From the NCBI RefSeq assembly GCF_014268935.2, contig NZ_JABWRJ020000003.1:797501-861500 (forward strand): a stretch of 64,000 nucleotides of DNA. The letters run 5' to 3'. Source of the stretch: Pseudomonas peradeniyensis (GTDB lineage: Bacteria; Pseudomonadota; Gammaproteobacteria; Pseudomonadales; Pseudomonadaceae). The position numbers and the translations under genes are program-made. A model generated the notes under the pieces. It had not been told where the DNA came from. It saw only the letters and a program-made list of their open reading frames with translations, and searched no databases. This document shows, piece by piece, positions 8,951-19,382 of this stretch (its first letter is position 1; each line of letters starts with the position of its first letter).

Positions 8951-10708
8951 TTATAGCCCGAGTTGGCCGCGCACGCGCGCCAATACCTGGGCGAAATCGC
9001 CGGCGTTTATCTCACCGATGACCCGATCGGTGGTCATTTCGCTGCCGTTCGCGGCAAAGAACATCAGCGCGGGAGGGCCGAACAGCCGGTAGCGGTCGAG
9101 CAGGGCGCGTTGTTCGGCGTTGCTCTCGGTGATGTCGAAGCGCAGCAGGCGGAAGGCGCCCAGCTGCGGCTGGACCTGCGGCGCGTTGAGCACTTCGTGT
9201 TCGATCACCTTTCAACTGATGCACCAGTCGGCGTACCAGTCGAGCAGCACCGGCTGGCCGGCAGCCTTGGCCTCGGCCAGCTCCGCGTCGAGGGCCGCCG
9301 GGGTGATGACGGTCTGCCAGGCGTCGGTTTTGGCCGCCTCGACGCCGCTGGCCGCAGCTGGTGGCGGCAGCGGGCGCAGCGGGTCGCCCTGGCCGCTCAG
9401 GGCGCCATACCAGCAGGCCAGGGCGTACACCAGCAGCGCCAGGCCCAGCAGTTGCGCCAGGCGCTGGCGCGGGGTCTTGACCACGAACTCCAGGGCGCCG
9501 AGGAACAGCGCCACGCCGGCGGCCAGCAGGCCGACCAGCAGCAGGGTGGCCGGTCCCGGCAGCACGCGGCTGAGCAGGCCGATGGCCAGGCCCAGCAGCA
9601 GCACACCGATGGCGTTTTTCACCGTGTTCATCCACGGGCCGCTCTTCGGCAGCCAGGCCGCGCCGCCAGTGGCGACCAACAACAGCGGCGCGCCCATGCC
9701 CAGGCCCAGGGCAAACAGTTTCAGCGCGCCGCCCAGGGCGTCGCCGCTGGCGCTGATGTACAGCAAGGCGCCGGCCAGCGGCGCCGACACGCAGGGCGAG
9801 ACCAGCAGGCTGGACAGCACGCCGAGCACCGCCGCGCCGAGCAGTGAGCCGCCCTTGGTGCGGTGGGCGAGGTTGTCCAGGCGGCTGCTCAGGGCCTGCG
9901 GCAGCTTGATGTCGAACAGGCCGAACATGGCCAGGGCGAACAGCACGAAGAACGCGGCGAACGGCACCAGCACCCAGGCCGACTGCAGGCGCGCTTGCAG
10001 GTTCAGGCCGGCGCCGAACAGGCCCATCAGCGCGCCAAGCACGGCGAAGCTCGCCGCCATCGGCAGCACGTAGGCCAGCGACAGCGACAGCCCGCGCAGG
10101 CCGCCGACCTGGCCGCGCAGGACTACGCCGGAGAGGATCGGCAGCATCGGCAGCACGCACGGGGTGAAGGTCAGGCCGACCCCGGCGAGGAAGAACAGCA
10201 ACAGCGATTTCCAGGTCCAGCCCTGCTCGGCGGTAGCCGGCAGCGGGGCGCCTTGGCCGTCGATGCTCAGCCGCGCGGTTTCCGGCGGATAGCACAGGCC
10301 CTTGTCGGCGCAGCCCTGGTAGCCCACCAGCAGGGTGAAGGCGCGCGGGTCGTTGCGCGGCAGCTCGATGTCGAGCACGCCGTGGTACACCTCGACATCG
10401 CCGAAGAACTCGTCGTGCTTGGCCTCGCCCTTGGGGATGTTCGGCGCGCCCAGGCGGATGTCCGCGGGCTCGGTGCGGAACTGGAAGCGGTGGCGGTAGA
10501 GGTAGTAGCCGTCGGTGGCGACGAAGCGCAGCTTGACGGTCTGGGCGTCGGCCTGGACCAGGTTGAGCTTGAAGGCTTCGTGCACCGGCAGGAAGTCGGC
10601 GCTGTTGGAGGCGGCGCCGAGGGTGGCGCTGGGGCGGTTGTCGAGCAGGCCCGTGGCGAAGACGGGGCTGGCCAGCAGCAGGAACAGCAGGAAAAACAGG
10701 CGGCGCAT
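8951..10708 (-). CDS. dsbD: thiol:disulfide interchange protein DsbD with in-frame UGA at the second CXXC cysteine
   Basis: DsbD moves electrons from cytoplasmic thioredoxin across the inner membrane to periplasmic DsbC/DsbE-type partners. Read through one TGA, the gene encodes 585 residues, close to the E. coli length of about 565. It has a signal peptide (1-18), an N-terminal alpha domain with C133 and C139 (GYQGCADKGLCYPPE), eight membrane segments with C184 (FTPCVLPML) and C306 (VSPCVSAPL), and a C-terminal thioredoxin domain. The thioredoxin motif reads YADWCIS-TGA-KVIEHE: C496 is present but codon 499, the second cysteine of CXXC, is TGA (9214-9212). The frame is intact for 86 more codons with normal family sequence (FGPPALMFFAANG). 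Either UGA is recoded, most plausibly as selenocysteine, or it is a recent nonsense mutation. Automatic annotation would split it at 9212. Confidence 0.9.
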
Positions 10709-10761
10709 GGCGGACTCGCGAGGTGGAACGTGGCGGCATGATAGCGGAGTTGGTCGAGATT

Positions 10762-10780
10762 GGGGCTGCTTTGCAGCCCC
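10762..10780. other. perfect hairpin between dsbD and the chemoreceptor gene
   Basis: GGGGCTGC/GCAGCCCC with a TTT loop lies 14 nt after the chemoreceptor stop. There is no T-run, so it may be a weak terminator or a solitary REP half-site; ggggctgctttgcagccc also occurs within family B REPs at 30.15 kb. Confidence 0.5.
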
Positions 10781-10793
10781 ATCAAGCAGATGG

Positions 10794-12755
10794 CTAGAGC
10801 CTGAACGCCCGCACTGCCGTATTCAACTCGCCCCCCAGCTTGAGCAACTGCTCCCCCTGCTCACGCCCTTCACCAATGCGCTGCAGGTTGTCCTCGCCCA
10901 GCTCATGAATCCGCTCGCTGTGATCGCGGATCTCGCTCACCGCCCCGGTCTGCTGCGCGGTCACATCGGCGATCCGCACCGCCGTGTCGGCAATGGTGCG
11001 GATGGCGCTGACGATTGCATCCAGCGCGCCATCGGCCGACTGTGCCTGGTTCGCGGTGGCCTCGGCGTGTTCCAGCTGGGTGCGCATGCCGTCCACCGAA
11101 CTGCGGGCGGCCTGTTGCAGGCGGTCGATCAGCGCCTGGATCTCACCGGTGGCGCCGGTGGTGCGCTGGGCCAGCGAGCGCACTTCGTCCGCGACCACGG
11201 CGAAGCCACGGCCCATCTCGCCGGCCCGGGCCGCTTCGATGGCGGCGTTGAGGGCAAGCAGGTTGGTCTGCTCGGCAATCGCCCGGATCACCGTGAGCAC
11301 GCCACCGATGGTCGCCGACTCTTCCGCCAGTTGTTCGATCATCCGTGCGTTGCCCTGCACCTCGTCGACCAGCGAACGCAGGCCGGACAGGCTCTGGCCG
11401 ATCACCGTCTGCCCCTGCTCCACGGCCCGGCCGGCATCGCGACTGGCCTCGGCGGCGGCGCTGGCGTCGCCGGCCACCTGTTGGATGGTCGCCTCCAGTT
11501 CGCCCAGGGCGTCGCGGATCTGCGCCGTGTCGCCGGCCTGGCGCTCGGCGCCGTCGTGCAGGGCGTTGCTCATGCCGGCCAGGGCATGGCTGCTGCCAGC
11601 CACCTGTTCGGCGTTGTGGCGGATGGTGCCGACCAGTTCCACCAGGTACTGGCGCAGGCGATTCAGCGATTCCTGGATATCGTGCAGCTCGCGGTTGGTG
11701 CGGCCCAGGGCGATGGCCTGGGCGAAGTCGCCCTCGGCCCAGCGCGACAGCGCCGGCGCCAGGCTGGTCAGGGTGCGTGCCAGGCGCCGCTGCAGGGTAT
11801 CGATCAGCAGGGCGATCAGCAGGATCAGGCCGATCATCAGGCCCTGGATCAGGCGCACCTCGCCGGCGATGGTGGCGTGCAGGCCGCGCACCTCGGGCTC
11901 GAGACCGGCGATGGCCTGCTGCACCGCTTCCAGGCGCTCGCCGGTGCTGGCGGCCAGGGCGGCGCGGCGCTCGATCTGCTCGCGGGTGCGTTGCAGTTCG
12001 CCGGGGTAGCGGCCGAGCAGGCTGTGCAGCTCGCGCTTCAGGCCCACGGCGACGTCTTCCTGCTGGCTGCTGGCCTGGGATTCCAGGCCCATCATCGCGG
12101 CGAAGTCGTCGGCGTTGGACTCGGCGGCGCGGGTCACCCCCAGCAAGGGCAGGCCGTCGATGGCCTGGGCCTGGGCGGCGATCAGTTGCAGTTCGCGCTC
12201 CACCTCGGCGGCCAGCTCGGCGCGGCCGCTGCTGACCAGCTTGTCGCGGGCCAGGGACAGCTTGCCCAGGTGCAGCGAGGCCTCCAGCAGCGGTGTCAGG
12301 TAACGACCGGCGTCGCTGCTGGCGCTGTCGCGGGCGTAGCCGGCCAGTTGCTCGAGGTTGGCTCCCAGCTCCCGCTCGGCCTGCAGCAGCAGGGCCTGGG
12401 GATCGCCGGCCAGCTTGCCGGCGGCGAGCAGTTCGTTGGCGGTGAAGCCCTGCAGGCTGTCGAGGCTCGGGCGCAGCTTGGCCGACAGGTCCTCGGGCCA
12501 GTCGGCCAGGGCGGTTTGCAACTGCTTGTTGGCCTCCATCGCCGCGGCATGGCGCAGGGCATCGCCGCTGCCCAGGTAGGCCTGGATATTGCGCGCGGCG
12601 TCGTTCTGGAACTGCTGGGACAGGCCCAGGTAGCGCTCCATCAGTTGGTAGGGACGTTCCAGGGCGCGTTGCGACCACCACAGGGTCGCGCCCAGGGCGA
12701 TACACACGGTCACCAGCAACAGGGTGTTGAAATTGGTCAGCCACTTCAGGCGCAT
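10794..12755 (-). CDS. methyl-accepting chemotaxis protein
   Basis: This is a 653-residue chemoreceptor. Transmembrane segment 1 lies at about residues 9-28 (LLLVTVCIALGATLWW). A long helical periplasmic sensor of about 270 residues follows, then a second membrane segment near 300-320 (LMIGLILLIALLIDTL), a HAMP-like linker, and the cytoplasmic signalling domain. The conserved hairpin tip is present (EQTNLLALNAAIEAARAGE, then GRGFAVVADEVRSLAQ). It would couple to CheA/CheW at the cell pole. The ligand is unknown. There is no C-terminal CheR-tethering pentapeptide; the protein ends AVRAFRL. It is a single-gene unit flanked by a hairpin and by a REP pair. Confidence 0.95.
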   Translation of the reverse strand: MRLKWLTNFNTLLLVTVCIALGATLWWSQRALERPYQLMERYLGLSQQFQNDAARNIQAYLGSGDALRHAAAMEANKQLQTALADWPEDLSAKLRPSLDSLQGFTANELLAAGKLAGDPQALLLQAERELGANLEQLAGYARDSASSDAGRYLTPLLEASLHLGKLSLARDKLVSSGRAELAAEVERELQLIAAQAQAIDGLPLLGVTRAAESNADDFAAMMGLESQASSQQEDVAVGLKRELHSLLGRYPGELQRTREQIERRAALAASTGERLEAVQQAIAGLEPEVRGLHATIAGEVRLIQGLMIGLILLIALLIDTLQRRLARTLTSLAPALSRWAEGDFAQAIALGRTNRELHDIQESLNRLRQYLVELVGTIRHNAEQVAGSSHALAGMSNALHDGAERQAGDTAQIRDALGELEATIQQVAGDASAAAEASRDAGRAVEQGQTVIGQSLSGLRSLVDEVQGNARMIEQLAEESATIGGVLTVIRAIAEQTNLLALNAAIEAARAGEMGRGFAVVADEVRSLAQRTTGATGEIQALIDRLQQAARSSVDGMRTQLEHAEATANQAQSADGALDAIVSAIRTIADTAVRIADVTAQQTGAVSEIRDHSERIHELGEDNLQRIGEGREQGEQLLKLGGELNTAVRAFRL

Positions 12756-12885
12756 AGCCGCGAACTTCCTGCGGAGGGGGAGTGGAGAGGTCGGGGCCTG
12801 AAGTTATTGCGATTTTGTGACGGGGTGATGACGGCGGAGGGTTGGCGCCATAAAAAAGTGGCACAGTGCCGGTATTGGTGTCAGG

Positions 12886-13006
12886 GCCATCGCGGGGCAA
12901 GCCCGCTCCCACGAGATTTGCGCCATCCTGCGCAAATGGAGCAAGCCAGTTGCTCTTGCAGACGTCCAGGTATCACTCGTGGGAGCGGGCTTGCCCGACG
13001 ATGCGG
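12886..13006. repeat. REP pair, family A
   Basis: catcgcggggcaagcccgct (12889 onward) is inverted relative to cgtgggagcgggcttgcccg (12978 onward), separated by about 60 nt. It fills the gap between the chemoreceptor and the GGDEF regulator genes. Confidence 0.85.
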
Positions 13007-14623
13007 TTATGGCTCCACCCTGACCACGCAGTTGCGCCCGGCATGCTTGGCCCGGTACAGCGCCTCGTCCGCGGCGCTGGCCATGGTCAGCGCATCGAGG
13101 CTGTCGTCCAGCTGCACCACCCCGGCGCTGAAGGTGCACTGCAGGTCATGGGGCTGGGCCGGGTAGTGGATCTCGGCGAAACGCCGGCGGATCTCGTCGA
13201 GCACCTTGTGCGCCGCCTCCAGCGCGGTGTTGGGCATGACGATGGCGAACTCCTCGCCGCCGTAGCGGCCGATGAAGTCGGTCTTGCGCAGGCGCTGCTT
13301 GAGGAACAGCGCCAGGCTCTTGATCACCCGGTCGCCCATGGGGTGGCCGTGGCGGTCGTTGATCTTCTTGAAGTGGTCGATGTCGAGCATGGCGAAGCTC
13401 AGCGGCTGCGCTTCGCGGCGGGCGCGGAAGCTGCAGTCTTCGAGCAGTTGCAGGATGTGGGTATGGTTATACAGCCCGGTGAGGCTGTCGCGGACCATCC
13501 GCGCCTTGAGGTGGCGGGCGCGGGCGGCGCGGTTGCGCACGGTGGTCACCAGGTGCCGCGAGCGGATCGGCTTGGTGAGGAAGTCGTCGCCGCCTTCGCT
13601 CATGGCGTCGAGCTGCTTGTCCAGGTCGTCCTCGGCCGACAGGTAGATGATCGGCACGCTGACGTAGCGGTCGTTGTGGCGGATCACCTTGGCCAGCTCC
13701 GGGCCGGTGCACTCGGGCATGTACATATCGAGGATGATCAGGTCGGGCTGGAAGTCGGCCAGCTCGCTCATGGTGCGGATTGGCTCGGTCAGGGTGCGGG
13801 TGATGATCCCGGCGCTGTTGAGCAGGCGCTCGGTGTGCAGGGCCTGGGCGCGGGAGTCGTCGATCACCAGCACGCGGAACGGGTCGTATTGGGTGGCGCT
13901 GGTCAGCAGTTCGAGTTTTTCCAGCAGGCTGGAGGCGTCCAGGGTGCCGGTGAGGAACTCCTGGCCGCCGGCGCGCACGGCGGCCAGGCGGGTCGGGGTA
14001 TCGGTCTCGTGCAGGCAGAAGAACAGCAGCGGTACCGGCTGCTCCAGCCCCTGCTGGGCCTGGGCCGCCAGTTGCAGGCCGACGCCGGCGCCGGTGAAGT
14101 CCACATCCATGACGATGGCCGACGGCAGGCGCTCGCTCATCGACGCCTGGAACGCCTCGGCGCTGCACAGCGCCTGCACGGTCAGGCCGAAGAACTCCAG
14201 CTGCTGGGCCAGGCGCTCGGCGCGGTCGTGGTCCTGCAGCACGATATAGACCGGCTTGCGCAGTGGCGGCAGGGGTACGTTGTCGAGCTGGTCGCCCTTG
14301 CGCAGTCCGGTGCGTGACAGGCGCTGCATCAGGCGGTTGAGTTCGCTGATCAGTTCGGAGTTGAGCCGCGCGCTGTTGGCCTCGATGGCGCGCAGGGTCT
14401 GGCCGATGGCCGTCGACAGGCTACCGTGCTCGGGTTGCTCGAAGCGTTCGGCGTAGCGCTGCAGGCGCAGGTTGGCCTCGCACAGTTCGCCCAGGTCGCC
14501 GCTGGACCACTCGCCACGCTGCAGGCGCTGCCAGATCTCGAGGATCTGCCGGGCCTGGTGGATCACCCGCTGGGCAAAGTGCTGCTTGAGGCGTTCGTGG
14601 CTCGGCTCGGCTGGCTGGGTCAT
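13007..14623 (-). CDS. response regulator with GGDEF (diguanylate cyclase) output
   Basis: This is a 538-residue soluble regulator that should make c-di-GMP. It has an N-terminal helical region (1-115) and a first receiver-like domain (about 125-240). That domain keeps D173 but lacks the usual conserved Lys (EFLTGTLD), so it is probably degenerate. A complete second receiver follows (250-370: DD at 255-256, phospho-acceptor D299 in LIILDMYMPE, K351 in FLTKPI). The GGDEF domain (375-535) has an intact active site, RYGGEEF (GGEEF at 455-459), and the product-inhibition I-site RKTD at 446-449. No cognate kinase lies next to it. The gene stands alone between a REP pair and the divergent DUF2333 gene. 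Confidence 0.95.
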   Translation of the reverse strand: MTQPAEPSHERLKQHFAQRVIHQARQILEIWQRLQRGEWSSGDLGELCEANLRLQRYAERFEQPEHGSLSTAIGQTLRAIEANSARLNSELISELNRLMQRLSRTGLRKGDQLDNVPLPPLRKPVYIVLQDHDRAERLAQQLEFFGLTVQALCSAEAFQASMSERLPSAIVMDVDFTGAGVGLQLAAQAQQGLEQPVPLLFFCLHETDTPTRLAAVRAGGQEFLTGTLDASSLLEKLELLTSATQYDPFRVLVIDDSRAQALHTERLLNSAGIITRTLTEPIRTMSELADFQPDLIILDMYMPECTGPELAKVIRHNDRYVSVPIIYLSAEDDLDKQLDAMSEGGDDFLTKPIRSRHLVTTVRNRAARARHLKARMVRDSLTGLYNHTHILQLLEDCSFRARREAQPLSFAMLDIDHFKKINDRHGHPMGDRVIKSLALFLKQRLRKTDFIGRYGGEEFAIVMPNTALEAAHKVLDEIRRRFAEIHYPAQPHDLQCTFSAGVVQLDDSLDALTMASAADEALYRAKHAGRNCVVRVEP

Positions 14624-14872
14624 GTCCTGACTACTTATGAGTGGGAGGGCGCAGGTTCAATGATGGCTCTATGCTAGCACTGCTTTTCCGACAAGCGAGT
14701 GCCTGGGGTCAACAAAGTGTTCAGGGACCGTCATTCAGTTGCCGACCCGATGGTCGCTTATACGAATGGCGGCGTCTGCTTTATAGTGCTGGCATGCGGG
14801 CTTGTCGTGGCACCCTGGCCGAGGCCTGTGGTCCAAGCCCTGAACCGTTCGTGACTGATTAAGGACAATGCC

Positions 14873-15940
14873 ATGCTGGATTGGAAAAACCGCGAGGCCA
14901 AGGCCGAGCCCCGTGAGCGGGTCGAAACCCGCGGCGCCGCCACCCGTAGCTACCTCGGCGGCCTCTGGAGCCGTGCCCTGGGCACCCTGATCGGCCTCTA
15001 CCTGCTGGTGTGCATCGGCCTGGGCTGGTACTGGAGCCAGGAGCCCGAGCTGTTCCCGGTGCAGCAGAACGCCCAGGCCGCCGCCGAGCGCAACGGCCAG
15101 CAGATGGTGGTCGGCTATACCACCGTCGAGACCCTCAAGACCGTCGCCGGCACCCTGCTCGACAAGCCGGGCGGCTACATCTCCAACGACCGCTTCCCGC
15201 CAGGGCTGTGGATGGACAACATGCCGAGCTGGGAATACGGCGTGCTGGTCCAGGTACGTGACCTTTCTCGCGCCCTGCGCAAGGACTTCGCCCGCTCCCA
15301 GTCGCAGTCGACCGAGGACGCCGACCTGGCCAAGGCCGAGCCGCGCTTCAACTTCGACAACAAGAGCTGGATCCTGCCGTCGAGCGAGTCGGAGTTCGAA
15401 GAGGGCATCAAGTCGCTGAACCGTTACCAGACCCGTCTGGCCAAGGGTGACCAGGGCGCGATCTTCTACACCCGCGCCGACAACCTGAACAACTGGCTGG
15501 GCGACGTGGCCACCCGCCTGGGCTCGCTGTCGCAGCGCCTGTCGGCCAGCGTCGGCCGGGTCAAGCTGAACAACACCCTGAAGACCGAGGCCGTGGCCCC
15601 CGGCCAGGCGCCGCAGGTCGACGAGGAAGTGGTCGAGACCCCGTGGCTGCAGATCGACAACGTGTTCTACGAAGCCCGCGGCCAGGCCTGGGCGCTGTCG
15701 CACCTGCTGCGCGCCATCGAGGTCGATTTCGCCGACGTGTTGGCGAAGAAGAACGCCACGGTCAGCGTGCGGCAGATCATCCGCGAGCTGGAAGCCTCGC
15801 AGGAAGCGCTGTGGAGCCCGATGGTGCTCAACGGCAGCGGCTTCGGCATGTGGGCCAACCACTCGCTGGTGATGGCCAACTACATCTCCCGGGCCAACGC
15901 CGCGGTCATCGACCTGCGCCAACTGCTGTCCCAGGGCTGA
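14873..15940 (+). CDS. DUF2333 family inner-membrane protein
   Basis: This is a 355-residue protein with a short basic cytoplasmic N-terminus, one membrane anchor at about residues 34-55 (ALGTLIGLYLLVCIGLGWYW), and a roughly 300-residue periplasmic part rich in conserved polar motifs (GGYISNDRFPPGLWMDNMPS, FNFDNKSWILPSSE, RADNLNNWL). These identify the proteobacterial DUF2333 family, whose function is not established. It is followed after 1 nt by a Nudix gene, so the two are probably co-transcribed. The start has an AAGGACA ribosome-binding site. Confidence 0.88.
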   Translation: MLDWKNREAKAEPRERVETRGAATRSYLGGLWSRALGTLIGLYLLVCIGLGWYWSQEPELFPVQQNAQAAAERNGQQMVVGYTTVETLKTVAGTLLDKPGGYISNDRFPPGLWMDNMPSWEYGVLVQVRDLSRALRKDFARSQSQSTEDADLAKAEPRFNFDNKSWILPSSESEFEEGIKSLNRYQTRLAKGDQGAIFYTRADNLNNWLGDVATRLGSLSQRLSASVGRVKLNNTLKTEAVAPGQAPQVDEEVVETPWLQIDNVFYEARGQAWALSHLLRAIEVDFADVLAKKNATVSVRQIIRELEASQEALWSPMVLNGSGFGMWANHSLVMANYISRANAAVIDLRQLLSQG

Positions 15941-15941
15941 G

Positions 15942-16478
15942 ATGCCGGTCAATCCTGCCGAGGTCGCGCACCGCGCGGCCTCCGACGCCGAGCTGGTGGC
16001 CTGGGTCGACGAGCATGACCAACTGCTCGGCGCCCTGCCACGGGCCGAGCTGCGCGAGCGCGGCCTGATCGGGCGCTGCACCTTCATCCTGCTGTTCAAC
16101 GGCGCGGGTGAGCTGTGCGTGCACCGGCGCACCCTGAGCAAGGCGCTGTATCCCGGTTACTGGGATGTGGCGGCCGGTGGCATGGTCGGGGTGCAGGAGT
16201 CCTACGCCGACTCGGCGGCCCGCGAGCTTGCCGAGGAGCTGGGGGTGAGCGGCGTCGAGTTGCGTTTTCACGAGACGTTCTACTTCGAGCAGCCGGGTAA
16301 CCGCTTGTGGTGCGCGGTGTACTCGGCGGTGTGGGATGGGGCGCTGCGCTTGCAGCCCGAGGAGGTCATCGAGGCGCGGTTCATCAGCGTCGAGCAGGCC
16401 CAGGCGGAAAGCGCGCAGCGGCCGTATTGCCCGGACTCGCTGGTGGCGTTGCAGCGGTACCAGGCTGGCCTGATCTGA
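15942..16478 (+). CDS. Nudix hydrolase (YfcD-like)
   Basis: This is a 178-residue cytosolic Nudix enzyme with a complete Nudix box, GGMVGVQESYADSAAREL continuing AEELGV (GX5EX7RELXEEXGV). Substrates of the family are nucleoside diphosphates linked to another moiety. The layout, an N-terminal ELVAWVDEHDQLLGALPRAE segment before the Nudix fold, resembles E. coli YfcD and isopentenyl-diphosphate-isomerase-like Nudix proteins. The exact substrate is unknown. It starts 1 nt after the DUF2333 stop. Confidence 0.92.
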   Translation: MPVNPAEVAHRAASDAELVAWVDEHDQLLGALPRAELRERGLIGRCTFILLFNGAGELCVHRRTLSKALYPGYWDVAAGGMVGVQESYADSAARELAEELGVSGVELRFHETFYFEQPGNRLWCAVYSAVWDGALRLQPEEVIEARFISVEQAQAESAQRPYCPDSLVALQRYQAGLI

Positions 16479-16480
16479 CC

Positions 16481-16549
16481 GATCGCGGGGCAAGCCCGCT
16501 CCCACGATTTTGAACTGCAATTGCGTGGGAGCGGGCTTGCCCCGCGATG
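16481..16549. repeat. REP pair, family A
   Basis: A tight head-to-head pair is formed by gatcgcggggcaagcccgct and its inverse ending ttgccccgcgatgaggtc. It begins directly after the Nudix stop and may end that transcript. Confidence 0.88.
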
Positions 16550-16734
16550 AGGTCGCAAAACTTTCGTAAAATGGCGCAATCCTGTACTTAGCAACAGCCA
16601 GATTTATCGTTACACTGCGCGCCCTTTTCGGGCTGTCGCATGACCTTGCGGCAGTAGCGCCGCCCCTGCCAGAGTGGGGCTTCGCGGTCGGCTCCCGCCG
16701 ACCAGTTTTTTGTCCTCGGCACAGAGGAACAAAA

Positions 16735-17106
16735 GTGGCCAAGAAAGCTTCTTCCTTCGCCGCCCTTGGCGGTCTCGTATATTCCACCGATGCCGGTCGG
16801 CACTGTCCCGACTGTGGCCAGCCGGTGGACGCTTGCGTCTGCAAGCAGCAGGTCATCCCCGAAGGCGACGGCATTGCCCGTGTGCGCCGTGAAAGCAAAG
16901 GCCGTGGCGGCAAGACCGTGACCACCATCACCGGTGTGCCGCTGGCGCTGGAGCCGCTCAAGGAACTCGCCAGCACGCTCAAGCGCCGCTGCGGCACCGG
17001 CGGCGCGCTCAAGGACGGCGTCATCGAAATCCAGGGCGACCACGTCGAGCTGCTGCTCGCCGAGCTGATCAAGCAGGGTTTCAAGGCGAAGAAATCCGGC
17101 GGCTGA
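16735..17106 (+). CDS. yciH: SUI1/eIF1-like translation factor YciH
   Basis: This is a 123-residue SUI1-domain protein. In E. coli, YciH is an eIF1 homologue implicated in start-site fidelity and stress translation. The C-terminal SUI1 core is clear (KTVTTITGVPLALEPLKELA, LKRRCGTGGALKDGVIEIQG). The start is GTG at 16735 with a cagaggaac ribosome-binding site. Unlike E. coli YciH, the N-terminal arm holds a cysteine cluster, HCPDCGQPVDACVCKQ (C-x2-C-x6-C-x-C), which could bind zinc. A terminator overlaps its stop codon. Confidence 0.92.
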   Translation: MAKKASSFAALGGLVYSTDAGRHCPDCGQPVDACVCKQQVIPEGDGIARVRRESKGRGGKTVTTITGVPLALEPLKELASTLKRRCGTGGALKDGVIEIQGDHVELLLAELIKQGFKAKKSGG

Positions 17107-17126
17107 GTGCAGCCGCGCGATTTTTT
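17100..17126 (+). terminator. yciH terminator overlapping the stop codon
   Basis: The stem cggctg/cagccg (17100-17115) contains the TGA stop and is followed by cgcga and TTTTTT. Confidence 0.75.
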
Positions 17127-17203
17127 GCCCAGTGCTTTCTAAACTCGTTCCGATGGCCAGGGTCTATGCCTGGACACGGAAGAATCGTCATTTTCAGTAT
17201 CTA

Positions 17204-17231
17204 CACTGCCTGCGCCCGAAGCGGGGCAGTG
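17204..17231 (+). promoter_or_regulatory. hairpin in the speA leader
   Basis: CACTGCC/GGCAGTG with an inner CGC/GCG helix ends 28 nt before the speA start. No T-run follows. It could be a leader structure controlling speA or part of its promoter. The role is unproven. Confidence 0.4.
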
Positions 17232-17259
17232 TTATCGACTTTTCATACAGGGGACTTGA

Positions 17260-19173
<1,914 letters not shown>

Positions 19174-19175
19174 GC

Positions 19176-19275
19176 CGGGGCCGCTTTGCGGCCCTTTCGC
19201 GGCACGAGGCCGCTCTCACAGGTATTGCATATCCCTTTTGGAAATCCCGGTACCTGTGGGAGCGGCCTTGTGTCG
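19176..19275. repeat. REP pair, family B, next to the RAYT gene
   Basis: ggggccgctttgcggccctt...gaggccgctctcacag is opposed to cctgtgggagcggccttgtg...cgcgaaa. It lies between speA and the RAYT gene, and this family is probably the substrate of that transposase. Confidence 0.85.
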
Positions 19276-19280
19276 CGAAA

Positions 19281-19299
19281 TGAGGGCGAAGCCCTCACC
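19281..19299. repeat. left hairpin flanking RAYT
   Basis: TGAGGGCGAAGCCCTCACC is a palindrome 84 nt before the RAYT start. A closely related copy in inverted form lies at 19845-19863. Confidence 0.65.
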
Positions 19300-19382
19300 G
19301 AAGTCATAACGAGAAATGATCCAGTAGCTGTCCACCCTGCCACCACGGCTAACTTTGAATGCAATGTTCAAAGGAGCACGAC

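Noticed and set aside
9212..10708. DsbD as two separate genes (498 residues and an 85-residue ORF at 8951-9208)
   Set aside because: Both pieces are in the same frame and join at the catalytic CXXC. The second has no ribosome-binding site and begins inside the thioredoxin domain, so it is one gene with an in-frame UGA.
10515..13166. 883-residue plus-strand ORF across dsbD and the chemoreceptor
   Set aside because: It runs antisense through two genes with clear families, has low-complexity Gln/Gly/Ala composition, and has no motif.
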